DNA of 58,773 nt from Candidatus Blautia excrementipullorum (GCA_019118645.1 DWYN01000170.1:1-58773), one strand, 5' to 3'. Counted from the first letter of the stretch, positions 16,636 to 26,515 are shown. The notes: generated by a model from the sequence alone, not told the origin. Made by a program: numbers and translations.

Positions 16636-16962
16636 AAATCAGAATTGGTTCCCGCCCCATTTTGCCGGCCGTCATTATTTTAAAGCTGTATTTTCGCTTC
16701 TGAGGACGAAAGAAAATATCAGGTGAAATTTAGACGCGGAGCAGGATATAAAAGAGAAAAAGACAGGATTATACCGGAAAAAGCTCAGAAAAAACGGGAA
16801 AAGAAAAATACTGCTGTCTTCTGATAGAATTTGACGAACGATTCTTCTTTCCCCTTCTTCTCCCATAGCGTATAATGTGACTTATCAGCAGGGAAATGGG
16901 CGCGTCTGGAGAGCGCGCTTATATTCGCCTGACAAGTCAGCGGAGAAATCAAGGAGGGGATT
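16636..16962. other. Intergenic stretch without a recognisable gene
   Basis: 327 bases between murF and the membrane-protein gene. No coding frame with a ribosome site, no clear terminator with T run and no tRNA was seen. A TATAAT at 16872-16877 may be the -10 element of the following gene but lacks a matching -35. Confidence 0.4.
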
Positions 16963-17583
16963 ATGCTGGAAAAAATTATGGATCTGCATATACTGCTCTA
17001 TCTGATGACTGTTCTGGGAACAGCAGGAGCAGTAGGGATGCTTGCGGAACACCTTTCCTACAGAAGAGCGATGAGAAAAACAAAAGCGGCGGCAAACCTT
17101 AAGGAAAAATGGCTGAATCTCTGGAAGACAAGGGACAGGCTTCTGAGCAGAATGAATCTGCTGGTGTGGCTTCCCTCTCTTCTGGCGGTATGCTGTCTGA
17201 GCCTGGCGCTTATCCTTAACTCCAGGCTGGAAAGGAGCGAAGGGATACCGCTGCAGTATCTTTATGTGGGAACAGCGGTCCCTGTTGTTCTGCTTGTGCT
17301 GAGACAGGCCCTTGATTTCACCTACCGGGAGGAACTGGTCATGAACTCCCTTGCGGATTATATCCAGCAGGCCCGAAGCCGGAATGAAGACCCGCCTGCG
17401 GCAAGAAAATATACGCCGGCTCCTTCGGCACGGAGAACGGATCCTGCCCTGCGGGAGGAAATGGTGGAGCATATTACGGCCAGTATCCGCCAGACGGCGG
17501 CCACCGGAAGCCATTTCAGCAAAATGCTCAGTCCGGAAGAGGAGGAAATCATGCGGGAGATTATACGGGAATTTATGGATTGA
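16963..17583 (+). CDS. Hypothetical membrane protein
   Basis: A 206-residue protein of unknown function. A hydrophobic helix lies at about 10-28, and a pair at about 65-86 and 93-113; between the first two is a basic stretch (YRRAMRKTKAAANLKEK). The last 90 residues are soluble and charged and end with a helical, acidic tail (SPEEEEIMREIIREFMD). CAAGGAGGGGATT precedes the ATG, a very good ribosome site. No family is recognised. It is the last gene before a strong hairpin. Confidence 0.7.
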   Translation: MLEKIMDLHILLYLMTVLGTAGAVGMLAEHLSYRRAMRKTKAAANLKEKWLNLWKTRDRLLSRMNLLVWLPSLLAVCCLSLALILNSRLERSEGIPLQYLYVGTAVPVVLLVLRQALDFTYREELVMNSLADYIQQARSRNEDPPAARKYTPAPSARRTDPALREEMVEHITASIRQTAATGSHFSKMLSPEEEEIMREIIREFMD

Positions 17584-17614
17584 TATACTGTCATATAAGA
17601 TATAAGCAGAAAAG

Positions 17615-17657
17615 AAGCTGCCGCCTGTCCGGATGTTTCCGGCCGAGGCGGCAGCTT
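17615..17657. terminator. Terminator between convergent genes
   Basis: AAGCTGCCGCCT at 17615-17626 pairs with AGGCGGCAGCTT at 17646-17657, with TCCGG/CCGG pairing within. The T tract is better on the minus strand (TTCTTTTC), so it serves mainly the minus-strand oxidase-family gene's neighbour and stops read-through in both directions. Confidence 0.75.
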
Positions 17658-17694
17658 TGCTGTATAAAAGTCCGCTGAAAGAAATTTCCCGCTT

Positions 17695-18198
17695 CTACAG
17701 GGAATCCTGCTTCTTTTTCCGGACTAACTCTATAGCTTCTTTTCCAGTGAGATGATCAATTGTCATTTCCAGCATACACAGTGGATTCCATTCCCGCTCA
17801 ATGGTCTGGCTGCGATTTTCGGCAGTTTCACCGGGAGAGTATTTCGCGGCCAGTTTTTCAATGGCGTCCCTCTTTTCACTGTCTTCTTCCAGAATACGTA
17901 TTCTGCCGAAAGCAATTACACTTCGGAAGTAAGTGGTATATTCTTCCGGAACAATGAGATCCTGGCTGATTACACAGAAGGAAGCCTTGGGGTTTCTGTT
18001 TATGGCATCCAGCTTGTGCCCTGACTTTGCGCTGTGAAAAAATATTTTTTCTCTGTCATATACGTAGCTGATGGGAACCGCATAGGGATAGTCCTCATCT
18101 CCTGACAGTGCGAGAACACCGGAAGTACCCTCTGCCAGGATTCTGTCGCAGTCCTCCCGGGACAGCAGCTGACGTTTTCTCCTCATTTCACGAAACAT
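17695..18198 (-). CDS. Pyridoxamine 5'-phosphate oxidase family protein
   Basis: A 167-residue protein with the split-barrel flavin-binding fold. Features are the start MRRKRQLLSREDCDRIL, the barrel strands GVLALSGDEDYPYAVPISYVYD and KIFFHSAKSGHKLDAI, and NPKASFCVI, as in NimA-type and related FMN-binding proteins. Such proteins reduce nitro compounds or bind flavin or heme; the substrate cannot be told. AGGAGGAAATGTC lies upstream on the minus strand. Single gene, transcribed toward the shared terminator. Confidence 0.85.
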   Translation of the reverse strand: MFREMRRKRQLLSREDCDRILAEGTSGVLALSGDEDYPYAVPISYVYDREKIFFHSAKSGHKLDAINRNPKASFCVISQDLIVPEEYTTYFRSVIAFGRIRILEEDSEKRDAIEKLAAKYSPGETAENRSQTIEREWNPLCMLEMTIDHLTGKEAIELVRKKKQDSL

Positions 18199-18426
18199 GA
18201 CATTTCCTCCTTTTCAGAAACTCAATATAGCAATGCCCGGATAGAAAGTCAATACAAAAACAGAAAATACAGAATCTTTTCCAGGACTGGGAACAGACTT
18301 CGTTTCCGGCTTCACGGAGACGCTTGTGCCGCAGATGTAATCCTTGTGAAATCAAAAAGTTTTTGCTATACTGTTCTGAGAAAAATGACAGGCGAAAACA
18401 GGATTTATACAAAAAGGAGACCATTT

Positions 18427-19431
18427 ATGAGCAAGGACAATATGGACAGAAATCAAAAAGACCCGGTAAAAATTTCCATTCTTGAAGGAAACAGTCTTGG
18501 AGAAGATATGGACTTTTCTCCTTTTTACAAACTTGGGGAGGTGTCTTTTTACCCGAAAACTTTACCGGAGGAAATGCCGGAGCGGGTAAAGGACACGGAT
18601 ATTATTATTGCCAATAAACTTCCTATGTGCGAGAGGACTCTGAGCGGAGCGGAAAAGCTGAAATTGATTTGTCTGACGGCAACCGGAATTAATAACCTTG
18701 ACGGGGAATATCTCGCTTCAAGAGGAATCAGAGCCTGCAATGTGGCAGGGTATTCCACCAGTGCCGTGGCCCAGCATACCTTTGCCCTGCTTCTCTATCT
18801 CTGGGAAAAACTGCGCTATTATGACGATTACGTAAAATCGGGCGATTATTCCAAAAGCCAGAGTTTTTCTCATTATGCAGAACGTTTTTGTGAGCTGGAT
18901 GGAAAAACCTGGGGAATTATAGGAATGGGAGCGATCGGACGGAAAGTGGCGGAGATTGCAGAGGCCTTCGGGTGCCGGATTCTCTGCTATTCCGCATCGG
19001 GGAGAAAGTATGAGTTTCCGGGAAAACAGTGGGAACAGACGAAATTTGAAAAACTGCTGGAGCAGTCAGATGTCGTATCCATACATGCGCCGCTGAATGA
19101 GCGCACAGAGAATCTCATAAATCTGGAAGCATTCCGCAGAATGAAGAATACGGCGGTTCTGATTAATGTGGCACGGGGACCGATTGTAAATCAGGAAGAT
19201 CTTTACACAGCCCTCACAGAAAATATGATCGCCGGAGCAGGTCTGGACGTGCTGAAAACAGAACCCATGGAGCAGGACAGTCCTCTTCTGAGGATTCAGG
19301 ACAGCAGGAAGCTTCTGATTACGCCGCATATGGCATGGGCGCCTGTGGAGACAAGATTCCGCTGCAGAGATGAGGTCGTAAAAAACATCGAGTCTTTTCT
19401 TGCCGGAAAGGACAGGAACAGGGTTTACTGA
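18427..19431 (+). CDS. D-2-hydroxyacid dehydrogenase
   Basis: A 334-residue NAD-dependent dehydrogenase of the D-isomer type. The Rossmann motif is IIGMGAIGRKVAEIA, the catalytic Arg is in NVARGPIVNQ, the Glu in GLDVLKTEPM and the His in TPHMAWAPVE. Candidates are glycerate, hydroxypyruvate or 2-hydroxyisocaproate reduction. ATG 18427 follows AAAAAGGAGACCATTT; upstream in-frame starts lack a site. The next gene begins two bases after the stop. Confidence 0.9.
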   Translation: MSKDNMDRNQKDPVKISILEGNSLGEDMDFSPFYKLGEVSFYPKTLPEEMPERVKDTDIIIANKLPMCERTLSGAEKLKLICLTATGINNLDGEYLASRGIRACNVAGYSTSAVAQHTFALLLYLWEKLRYYDDYVKSGDYSKSQSFSHYAERFCELDGKTWGIIGMGAIGRKVAEIAEAFGCRILCYSASGRKYEFPGKQWEQTKFEKLLEQSDVVSIHAPLNERTENLINLEAFRRMKNTAVLINVARGPIVNQEDLYTALTENMIAGAGLDVLKTEPMEQDSPLLRIQDSRKLLITPHMAWAPVETRFRCRDEVVKNIESFLAGKDRNRVY

Positions 19432-19432
19432 T

Positions 19433-20503
19433 ATGGGCAAAAAGAAAATCATCTGGATTGAGCTTCTGCGTATTGCCGCATGCATCGCTGTCGTGATGAT
19501 TCACGCGGCTTCCCAGCATTTCCGGGATATTCCGATTGATACTTCCACATGGAAGGTGTCCAATTTTTATCACGGCTTTTTCCGGTATGCGGTACCCTGC
19601 TTCATTATGATCAGCGGCGCCCTGTATCTGGACAAAAAACGCACATGGAATCTGAAAAAACTGTGGATGAAGAATATTCTCCCTATAGCGGCGGCGTATA
19701 TATTCTGGCAGCTTTTTTATGGGGTTTACCGTATTTTGATAACGGGAAGCGCGCCTGTGGGAAGCGTTAGGTTCCTGAAAAAACTTCTGATTTATTTCAG
19801 CGACTCTTATTTTCACCTGTGGTATCTGCCCATGCTGATGGGGCTTATGATTCTTGCGCCGCTGATATGGGAAATTGTAAACTGCTCACGGGGAAAACGG
19901 TGGGAGGAGTACGCGATTCTTTTGTTTCTGATCTTTAAAATTGCGGTGTACACGATTACTGTTTTCCCTCTTCCGTGGAGTGAGCATATTAAGACGCTGC
20001 TCACCACAGTGCAGCCGACACTGGTAACAGATTATGCAGGCTATTTTGTGCTGGGGCATTATCTATATACCTACGGTCTGCCGAAAAAAATGGAGCGGGC
20101 GGTGTACTTTATCGGAACGGTGCTGATTTTGACCGGAATTGCGCTCTGCCAGTGGAGATCTCTGAACCTGGACAAACCGATACAGGCTTTCTATGACAAC
20201 TATACACTGGCAACTTTCTTCTGGAGTTCGGCTGTATTTTTGTTTTTTAAGAACTGTATCGGCCGGATCCGCTGGAGCGAGAAACAGGAAAGAATCATAT
20301 GTTATCTGGGAAGCTGCACCTTCGGCGTTTATCTGATCCACGCATTTTTCCGGGACATACTGCACAGACTCGGATTTGACAGTATGACAATCAGCAATAC
20401 GGCAGCGGCCATACCGCTGGTAGCTCTGGCCATACTGCTGCTCAGCTTTATCGCGGTAGCGGTAATAAAAGTAATTCCGGCGGCAAAAAAATGGATTGTT
20501 TAG
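19433..20503 (+). CDS. Membrane acyltransferase (acyltransferase 3 family)
   Basis: A 356-residue membrane protein with about ten hydrophobic segments. It starts with WIELLRIAACIAVVMIHA, in which the conserved Arg and His of the acyltransferase 3 family are visible, then PCFIMISGALYL and GVYLIHAFF near the end. Members move acetyl or succinyl groups to wall polymers, polysaccharides or lipids. No SGNH domain is attached. It starts two bases after the dehydrogenase gene and is probably co-transcribed with it and with the membrane protein that follows. Confidence 0.85.
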   Translation: MGKKKIIWIELLRIAACIAVVMIHAASQHFRDIPIDTSTWKVSNFYHGFFRYAVPCFIMISGALYLDKKRTWNLKKLWMKNILPIAAAYIFWQLFYGVYRILITGSAPVGSVRFLKKLLIYFSDSYFHLWYLPMLMGLMILAPLIWEIVNCSRGKRWEEYAILLFLIFKIAVYTITVFPLPWSEHIKTLLTTVQPTLVTDYAGYFVLGHYLYTYGLPKKMERAVYFIGTVLILTGIALCQWRSLNLDKPIQAFYDNYTLATFFWSSAVFLFFKNCIGRIRWSEKQERIICYLGSCTFGVYLIHAFFRDILHRLGFDSMTISNTAAAIPLVALAILLLSFIAVAVIKVIPAAKKWIV

Positions 20504-20528
20504 TATTTTTAGAATGAGGAAGAGAAAG

Positions 20529-21398
20529 ATGAATAACAAAAGAAAACAGGAAAGGCTGCGCAGGAGAGAGTTTCGAAGAGCAGTGGAGATGGAACTGAAG
20601 GAACACAAAAGCTCCTTTATTGTATTTTCAATCCTGCGGTTTCTGGTGATTGTCTGTCTGGTACGGCAGGCATTCCTTCACAACTATGAAGGGCTTTTCC
20701 TAAGCATTCTCACGCTGCTTCTGCTGTATATTCCAAGCTGGATTCAGGTAAAGCTGCGAATAGAAATTCCGATTGGCCTGGAAATCGCGATTCTTTGCTT
20801 TATTTTTGCAGCGGAGATTCTTGGAGAGATCAATGCTTTTTACATTGTCATCCCCGGCTGGGATACGATCCTCCATACCCTGAACGGCTTTTTGTGCGCC
20901 GCTGTGGGATTTTCGCTGGTGCTGCTTTTAAATAATGACGAGCGGCTGACATTTGAACTTTCCCCGTTTTTTCTGGCACTGGTAGCCTTTTGCTTTTCCA
21001 TGACCGTAGGGGTTGTCTGGGAATTTTTTGAGTGTGCAATGGATCAGTTTTTAAAGCTGGACATGCAGAAAGACACGATTCTTCATACAATCAGCAGCGT
21101 AATGCTGGATCCTGCCGGGGGAAACCATCCGGTGTCCGTAAAAAATATTGCGGATGTGATTCTTGTTCATGAAGACGGGAGGCAGCAGGCCCTGGGTCTG
21201 GGAGGCTATCTTGACGTGGGACTGCTGGACACCATGAAAGATCTTTTTGTAAACTTTATCGGAGCCATTGTGTTTTCTGTGATCGGTTTTTTCTATGCCA
21301 GAGGGAGAGGAAAAAGAAGTATGATTTCTCTGTTTGTTCCCCGCAGGAAATCCCGAAACAAGGACTACCTTTCGATTGTAAAAGACAAAATGGAATGA
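20529..21398 (+). CDS. Predicted membrane protein, possibly YjdF/DUF2238-like
   Basis: A 289-residue protein: a basic N terminus (MNNKRKQERLRRREFRR), five or six hydrophobic segments and a basic tail. Within it PGWDTILHTLNGFLCAAVGF and VGVVWEFFECAMDQF recall the WD-LH and WE-E motifs of the YjdF/DUF2238 family, and a second DTILHT repeat follows at about 190. Function unknown. The ATG follows GAGGAAGAGAAAG. It trails the acyltransferase gene by 25 bases, so probably the same transcript. Confidence 0.72.
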   Translation: MNNKRKQERLRRREFRRAVEMELKEHKSSFIVFSILRFLVIVCLVRQAFLHNYEGLFLSILTLLLLYIPSWIQVKLRIEIPIGLEIAILCFIFAAEILGEINAFYIVIPGWDTILHTLNGFLCAAVGFSLVLLLNNDERLTFELSPFFLALVAFCFSMTVGVVWEFFECAMDQFLKLDMQKDTILHTISSVMLDPAGGNHPVSVKNIADVILVHEDGRQQALGLGGYLDVGLLDTMKDLFVNFIGAIVFSVIGFFYARGRGKRSMISLFVPRRKSRNKDYLSIVKDKME

Positions 21399-21400
21399 AA

Positions 21401-21429
21401 GGAACAGTCTGCGGATGCCGGGCTGTTCC
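21401..21429. terminator. Weak hairpin at a convergent junction
   Basis: GGAACAG pairs with CTGTTCC in the gap between the plus-strand membrane gene and the minus-strand hypothetical gene. No good T tract follows on either strand, so it is a weak terminator at best. Confidence 0.35.
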
Positions 21430-21453
21430 ATCGGACAGCTTTCAGAAACCGGG

Positions 21454-21720
21454 TCAGTCCTCTTCGATGACCTGGATTTCCAGATAGTCAAAGTCGATCT
21501 GCTCAATAAAGCTGTCCTGAGAAAACCGGGTTCTGGAGTGACGCTGAAAATCAGAAACAGAGCTGTCCAGCCAGATGGGATTTTCCAGATCGAACTGGTA
21601 ACAGATCTCCTCCAGGCCCCGGAAAACTTTGTGGGTTCTGGTGTCCTCAGAATCGTCGCATATTACAGTGTCTTTGAGCAGTCGATTGTGTTTCCATATT
21701 TTTCCCCATAAACGGAACAT
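21454..21720 (-). CDS. Conserved-looking hypothetical protein, 88 residues
   Basis: An acidic 88-residue protein without signal peptide or membrane segment, starting MFRLWGKIWKHNRLLKDTVI and ending FDYLEIQVIEED. Start ATG at 21720 is chosen because AGGAGGAATCTGCC stands directly before it; earlier in-frame starts have none. The composition and site are those of a real gene, and I recall similar short proteins in Lachnospiraceae, but no function is known. The plus-strand open frame over the same bases lacks a ribosome site and is a shadow. Confidence 0.7.
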   Translation of the reverse strand: MFRLWGKIWKHNRLLKDTVICDDSEDTRTHKVFRGLEEICYQFDLENPIWLDSSVSDFQRHSRTRFSQDSFIEQIDFDYLEIQVIEED

Positions 21721-21880
21721 GGCAGATTCCTCCTGATGTAAGAACAGAATTTTATATAATTCTGATATCCAAACAATATCAGACATGTTTTTCTTAGTAT
21801 ATCCAGAATCGGCGGAGAAGTAAAGAGAATCTTTCCCGCACAGAGGACAGGAGGTTTTTGCATCAAATAAAGATACCCCA

Positions 21881-21909
21881 TTGCGGATTCTTTAGAAATC
21901 TACTATAAT
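21881..21909 (+). promoter_or_regulatory. Probable promoter of the aconitase gene
   Basis: TATAAT at 21904-21909 has TTGCGG 17 bases upstream (21881-21886). It gives a leader of about 120 bases containing the hairpin described at 21933-21968. Confidence 0.5.
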
Positions 21910-21932
21910 AAAGTGGCATGTAACTGAAAATC

Positions 21933-21968
21933 AATACCGCCGGATATATTTAATAGGGCGGTGTTTTC
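21933..21968 (+). promoter_or_regulatory. Leader hairpin before the aconitase gene
   Basis: AATACCGCC (21933-21941) pairs with GGCGGTGTT (21957-21965, one wobble) and is followed by TTTC. It looks like a weak intrinsic terminator inside the leader of the aconitase gene, possibly an attenuator. No known riboswitch class was recognised around it. Confidence 0.45.
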
Positions 21969-22036
21969 AGCAGAGCAATAAATAAAACGATAAAAGCATT
22001 GATACAGTAAATAAACAGTGAATGGAGGAATCATTT

Positions 22037-24301
22037 ATGAAGTTGTACGACGGCGGGGTTTATCTTGTAAACGGCCGTGATATTGTAGAAGAAGGACAGA
22101 TGTCCCAGCCTGTTTCCAGGGAAGAGGCGAAAAAGAACACAATTGCCTATCATATTCTGGAATCCCACAATACATCTGGAAATATGGAGAAACTGCAGAT
22201 AAAATTTGACAAACTTACCTCCCATGATATTACCTTTGTGGGAATTATTCAGACAGCCAGAGCCTCCGGACTGGAAAAATTTCCGGTTCCCTATGTGCTG
22301 ACGAACTGCCACAATTCTCTCTGTGCCGTGGGCGGAACGATCAATGAGGACGATCACATGTTCGGACTCACCTGCGCAAAGAAATACGGAGGTGTGTATG
22401 TTCCTCCTCATCAGGCGGTGATTCATCAGTTTGCACGCGAGATGCTGGCTGAAAGCGGAAAAATGATTTTAGGATCTGACAGTCATACCCGCTACGGCGC
22501 GCTTGGAACCATGGCAATGGGAGAAGGCGGCGGCGAGCTTGTAAAGCAGCTTCTTTCCCAGACTTATGATATCAATATGCCGGGCGTTGTGGCTGTATAT
22601 CTGAAGGGAGAACCCCGTCCGGGAGTAGGCCCCCAGGACGTTGCCCTGGCGATTATCGGAGAAGTATTTGCAAATGGCTATGTGAAGAACAAAGTAATGG
22701 AGTTTGTGGGTCCCGGGGTAGCGGGTCTCAGCGCGGATTTCCGTATCGGAATCGATGTTATGACCACAGAAACCACCTGCCTGTCTTCTATCTGGCAGAC
22801 AGACGACAAGATTGAAGAATTCTATGAGATCCATGGAAGAAAAGAAGCGTATAAAAAACTTCAGCCTGGCGATACTGCATATTATGACGGCTGTGTGGAA
22901 GTGGATCTGAGCGAGATCAAACCAATGATCGCAATGCCTTTCCATCCGAGCAATACATATACCATCGATGAACTGAATGAGAACCTGGAAGATATTCTTG
23001 CGGATGTTGAGAAAAAAGCACAGGTAAGTCTGGACGGAAAAGTGGATTTCAGCCTTCGTGATAAAATCGTTGACGGAAAACTTTATGTAGAGCAGGGAAT
23101 TATTGCCGGCTGTGCAGGCGGCGGCTTTGAAAATATCTGCGCTGCCGCCGATATTCTGCGGGGAGCAAGCATCGGCGCGGATGCCTTTACGTTAAGTGTA
23201 TATCCGGCAAGTACGCCGATTTATATGGAGCTGGCAAAGAACGGCGTTCTGGCAGATCTGCTGGCCACAGGCGCTGTTGTGAAGACGGCATTCTGCGGTC
23301 CGTGCTTCGGCGCGGGAGACACTCCGGCGAATAACGCTTTCAGTATCCGCCATACCACGAGAAATTTCCCGAACCGTGAAGGCTCAAAGATTCAGAACGG
23401 CCAGATTTCTTCTGTGGCTCTGATGGACGCAAGATCTATAGCTGCCACAGCGGCGAATAAAGGTTTCCTGACTTCAGCGGAAACTTACACAGGAAGCTAT
23501 ACCAACCAGAAATATTTCTTTGACAAGACTATTTATGAGAACAGAATCTTTGACAGCAAGGGAGTGGCAGATCCCAGCGTGGAGATTCACTTCGGCCCGA
23601 ATATCAAGGACTGGCCGGCAATGCCTGAGCTGGCAGAGAATCTGGTGCTGAAAGTAGTTTCGGAAATTCATGATCCGGTAACCACTACAGATGAGCTGAT
23701 TCCTTCCGGCGAGACTTCCTCCTACCGCTCCAATCCTCTCGGACTGGCGGAATTTACGCTTTCCAGAAAAGATCCTGCCTATGTCGGACGCGCCAAAGAA
23801 ATCCAGAAGGCGGAGAAAGCAATTGAAGAAGGCTCCTGTCCGATGGATGCTGTTCCTGAACTCAGACCGGTGATGGACATTGTCGCAGCCAAATTCCCGG
23901 AAATCGGAAAGGGCAATCTGGGAGTGGGAAGCACAATTTTTGCTGTAAAGCCAGGTGACGGGTCTGCCCGCGAACAGGCTGCTTCCTGCCAGAAAGTTCT
24001 GGGAGGATGGGCGAACATTGCCAACGAATACGCGACAAAACGCTACCGTTCCAACCTGATCAACTGGGGAATGCTTCCTTTCGTGATTCCGAAAGGAGAG
24101 CTGCCTTTCCAGAACGGCGATTATCTGCTGTTCCCGGAAATCCGCAAAGCAGTTGCAGAAAAGAAGAGCAGTATCACAGGATACGTAGTAAAACCAGAGG
24201 GACTGAAGGAGTTCCAGGTTACATTGGGCGAACTGACGGATGATGAGAGGGAAATCATTTTGAAAGGATGCCTGATCAACTATAATAGAAACAGACGATA
24301 A
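22037..24301 (+). CDS. Aconitase family hydratase
   Basis: A 754-residue aconitase-superfamily enzyme. The three likely iron-sulfur cysteines are in [13 protein letters not shown] (about 359) and [11 protein letters not shown] (about 419 and 422). Other conserved parts are [22 protein letters not shown] and the swivel-domain region [12 protein letters not shown]. The substrate may be citrate/isocitrate, but the sequence also resembles the aconitase-like YbhJ group whose reaction is unsettled. ATG 22037 follows GGAGGAATCATTT. There is no citrate synthase or isocitrate dehydrogenase gene beside it. A strong terminator follows directly. Confidence 0.88.
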   Translation: MKLYDGGVYLVNGRDIVEEGQMSQPVSREEAKKNTIAYHILESHNTSGNMEKLQIKFDKLTSHDITFVGIIQTARASGLEKFPVPYVLTNCHNSLCAVGGTINEDDHMFGLTCAKKYGGVYVPPHQAVIHQFAREMLAESGKMILGSDSHTRYGALGTMAMGEGGGELVKQLLSQTYDINMPGVVAVYLKGEPRPGVGPQDVALAIIGEVFANGYVKNKVMEFVGPGVAGLSADFRIGIDVMTTETTCLSSIWQTDDKIEEFYEIHGRKEAYKKLQPGDTAYYDGCVEVDLSEIKPMIAMPFHPSNTYTIDELNENLEDILADVEKKAQVSLDGKVDFSLRDKIVDGKLYVEQGIIAGCAGGGFENICAAADILRGASIGADAFTLSVYPASTPIYMELAKNGVLADLLATGAVVKTAFCGPCFGAGDTPANNAFSIRHTTRNFPNREGSKIQNGQISSVALMDARSIAATAANKGFLTSAETYTGSYTNQKYFFDKTIYENRIFDSKGVADPSVEIHFGPNIKDWPAMPELAENLVLKVVSEIHDPVTTTDELIPSGETSSYRSNPLGLAEFTLSRKDPAYVGRAKEIQKAEKAIEEGSCPMDAVPELRPVMDIVAAKFPEIGKGNLGVGSTIFAVKPGDGSAREQAASCQKVLGGWANIANEYATKRYRSNLINWGMLPFVIPKGELPFQNGDYLLFPEIRKAVAEKKSSITGYVVKPEGLKEFQVTLGELTDDEREIILKGCLINYNRNRR

Positions 24302-24309
24302 GAAAGAGA

Positions 24310-24344
24310 CGCGGCGGATTCCAGGCGAATCCGCCGCGTTTTAT
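24310..24344 (+). terminator. Rho-independent terminator of the aconitase gene
   Basis: CGCGGCGGATT (24310-24320) pairs with AATCCGCCGCG (24328-24338), a perfect 11-base stem, followed by TTTTAT. Confidence 0.95.
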
Positions 24345-24493
24345 CAGAAAGGTATTTCCTGAAAGAGGTACACTGGAATTTTTTGAATTAGTAAAAATGT
24401 CCGAAAATAATAGGAAATTAAAAATAAATAACAGATTAAATCATATTTACATGCAAATACTATAAAAAATAATGAGAAAAACACAAAAAAGTG

Positions 24494-24522
24494 TTGACAA
24501 ATAAAAAAGGCAGTGCTATTAT
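24494..24522 (+). promoter_or_regulatory. Near-consensus promoter facing a gene-free region
   Basis: TTGACA at 24494-24499, a spacer of exactly 17 bases and TATTAT at 24517-24522 form one of the best promoters in the window. It stands 150 bases after the aconitase terminator and drives transcription into about 1.1 kb without a coding frame, so its product is probably a non-coding RNA or a very long leader. Confidence 0.75.
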
Positions 24523-24528
24523 ATACTC

Positions 24529-25302
24529 ATCAAAAGAAAACAAGAAAAGCACAAAAGAAAATCATTCAATTCATAGCATATATAAATGTTACATGAAAAG
24601 GATGAAAAAAAGAGAAAGGCGAGGGTGAGTCCATTGGGAAAGTAGAATCACATCCATCAATATGAGGCAGTGATAGGAATCGGATTTCCTGCAAGAAAGA
24701 CCTGATACATGGATAACTGTAAAGAAAAACTGAACAGTCCGATAGGAAAGAAGAAAATCAGAGAGCTGCTGAACCGTAAATGATCTGAAAGGGAAAACCG
24801 GAAGAGAAATATTTATCAGATGTCAATCTGAAAAGTATGACGGAAGGAAGAACTGAAAGATATATTTTTCGGAAACAGAGAACTTGAAGATGAAACCTGG
24901 CGAACAGGACTTCTGAAAAAAGGCTGAATTCAGTAAAAGTATCATAGGTATATAGAATCGATTTCTCATATTGAATAACTATCACGAACCTGATACAGAG
25001 ACCTTCGGAATGTGTGAAGAAACATTTGCAGAAGAAGTATTTCTGCCGGGTGCTTGGTCAGGAAGAAGAGTTCCTGAGAAGCGAGTGGACAGGGAAAATA
25101 TTTTGAGATCCATATCCATAGAAGATAAAGTCAGCAGTTGACAGAAAAGAAAGCAGGGGAAATGTCCCAGGCAGTATTCCAGAATACCGCAGCGGAAGCG
25201 GTGGAACAGAGGATATGAATTGAAGCTTTGCATCAGAAGAACATCTTCTCACAATAGATGTTATAAAAGAATAAAAATTATAATCCGTAAATTATAATTT
25301 TA
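24529..25302 (+). ncRNA. Candidate long structured non-coding RNA
   Basis: About 770 bases with no plausible gene on either strand, starting at a strong promoter and purine-rich on the plus strand. Local hairpins are frequent: TCAGA/TCTGA (24816-24831); GAAG-CCTG/CAGG-CTTC (24886-24913); GCAGAA/TTCTGC (25028-25046); GCTT-TCAGGAA/TTCCTGA-AAGC (25052-25082); GTATT/AATAC (25174-25187) or alternatively ACCGC/GCGGT (25186-25202); AGAAGA/TCTTCT before 25251; and an 11-base AT stem at 25274-25301 that may end the transcript. It is none of tmRNA, RNase P RNA, SRP RNA or a group II intron by the motifs I know. Whether it is one of the known large bacterial RNAs (OLE, GOLLD, ROOL) cannot be settled by eye. 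Ends are approximate. Confidence 0.45.
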
Positions 25303-25651
25303 AATCTATAAACTTTCTAAATAAACTGAGTGATATATTATCATATCGTTTATGAGCAGGAAATAAAATAAGATATGTAAACATATAGCAATATATGAGT
25401 ATAAAACTGAATAGTGAGAAATAGTGAGAATTGGAGTATAAAATATACAAGGGTATATATAAAATCCAATTAAGAAACTTTAAAACACACGATATAGAAG
25501 ACATAAAATAAGAGGACAACTAAAATTGAATAGTGAAGATTGTTGAGACGGTCATCATTTTTGAAGCATAAGTAAAAAGTGGTGGCCGTCGTTCTTGCCA
25601 TAAGACACAATTTAGGCTATACTCTCCACAGAAGAAAGGGAGAGTTTTTTT
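25303..25651. other. AT-rich intergenic stretch
   Basis: 350 bases before the pseudouridine synthase gene, very AT-rich. A short direct repeat (AATAGTGAG twice near 25410) is visible. No gene, tRNA or strong promoter was found apart from the ribosome site GAAAGGGAGAG just before 25652. Confidence 0.4.
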
Positions 25652-26365
25652 ATGTGGAAAACAGATATACGGGATACAATCCTTTATGAGGATCAAGCCA
25701 TAATGGTGTGCCATAAACCGGCAGGCCTGGCTGTACAGAACGCCAGAATCGGAACGATGGACATGGAAAGCGCGCTGAAAAATTACCTGGCGGAAAAAAA
25801 TACAGAAGGAATTCCATACCTTGGAATTATAAACCGGCTGGATCAGCCTGTGGAGGGACTGCTTGTATTTGCAAAGACCAGCAGAGCGGCTGCCGGATTA
25901 AGCCGTCAGATGGAAAAAAATAAAATAGAAAAGGTCTATCTTGCGGTCTCAGACAGGATTCCTCCGGAGAAGGAAGGGCAGCTGGAGGATTATCTGAAGA
26001 AAGACGGAAGAAACAATTCTTCTGTGGTCGCAGAATCCGGGACAAAAGGAGCGAAAAAAGCAAAGCTATTCTACCGTGCTGCGGGTACGATTCCGGACAG
26101 CAGAACGGAAACAGGACTGCGCTGCCTGATACAGATCCGTCTTGAGACCGGGAGACACCACCAGATCCGGGTGCAGATGGCTCATGCAGGAATGCCTCTT
26201 ATAGGGGATAGAAAATACTACCCGGAAGACAAGTCGGGACTTTCTCTGGGCCTGTGTTCTTCTGTTCTCCGGTTTCTTCATCCTGAGTCAGGGAAAAAAA
26301 TGGAGTTCCGGGCTGAGCCTAAGGGAAATGCTTTTGAAGGCTTTGACATGGGAAAATGCTGCTGA
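25652..26365 (+). CDS. RluA family pseudouridine synthase
   Basis: A 237-residue RNA pseudouridine synthase. The catalytic motif is IINRLDQPVEGLLVFAKT, with Asp as nucleophile; HKPAGLAV at the front and LETGRHHQIRVQMAHAG downstream are family signatures. No S4 domain is present, so it is a short RluA-type enzyme, target rRNA or tRNA unknown. ATG after GAAAGGGAGAGTTTTTTT. It stands alone between the candidate RNA region and the binding-protein gene. Confidence 0.92.
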   Translation: MWKTDIRDTILYEDQAIMVCHKPAGLAVQNARIGTMDMESALKNYLAEKNTEGIPYLGIINRLDQPVEGLLVFAKTSRAAAGLSRQMEKNKIEKVYLAVSDRIPPEKEGQLEDYLKKDGRNNSSVVAESGTKGAKKAKLFYRAAGTIPDSRTETGLRCLIQIRLETGRHHQIRVQMAHAGMPLIGDRKYYPEDKSGLSLGLCSSVLRFLHPESGKKMEFRAEPKGNAFEGFDMGKCC

Positions 26366-26515
26366 GAGACAGAGATTGTGTATTTTCGGCAAAATATCCG
26401 TCTGAAAAAATGAAAAAACTATGAAATCGCTGGACGAGGATTTGAAAATGTGTATAATGTAAAAAAAGAAGCACATTTGTATGAAATATATGTTAAAGAA
26501 AAGAGGAGAAAGGCG

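Noticed and set aside
21415..21711. A 98-codon plus-strand frame opposite the 88-residue hypothetical gene
   Set aside because: No ribosome site; the minus-strand frame has a strong one.
24529..25302. Group II intron, tmRNA, RNase P RNA or SRP RNA in the gene-free region
   Set aside because: None of their conserved core sequences was found.
24758..25519. Several minus-strand frames of 64-83 codons in the large gap
   Set aside because: They arise from the purine-rich plus strand, are Phe/Leu/Ser-rich without start signals, and none looks like a real protein.
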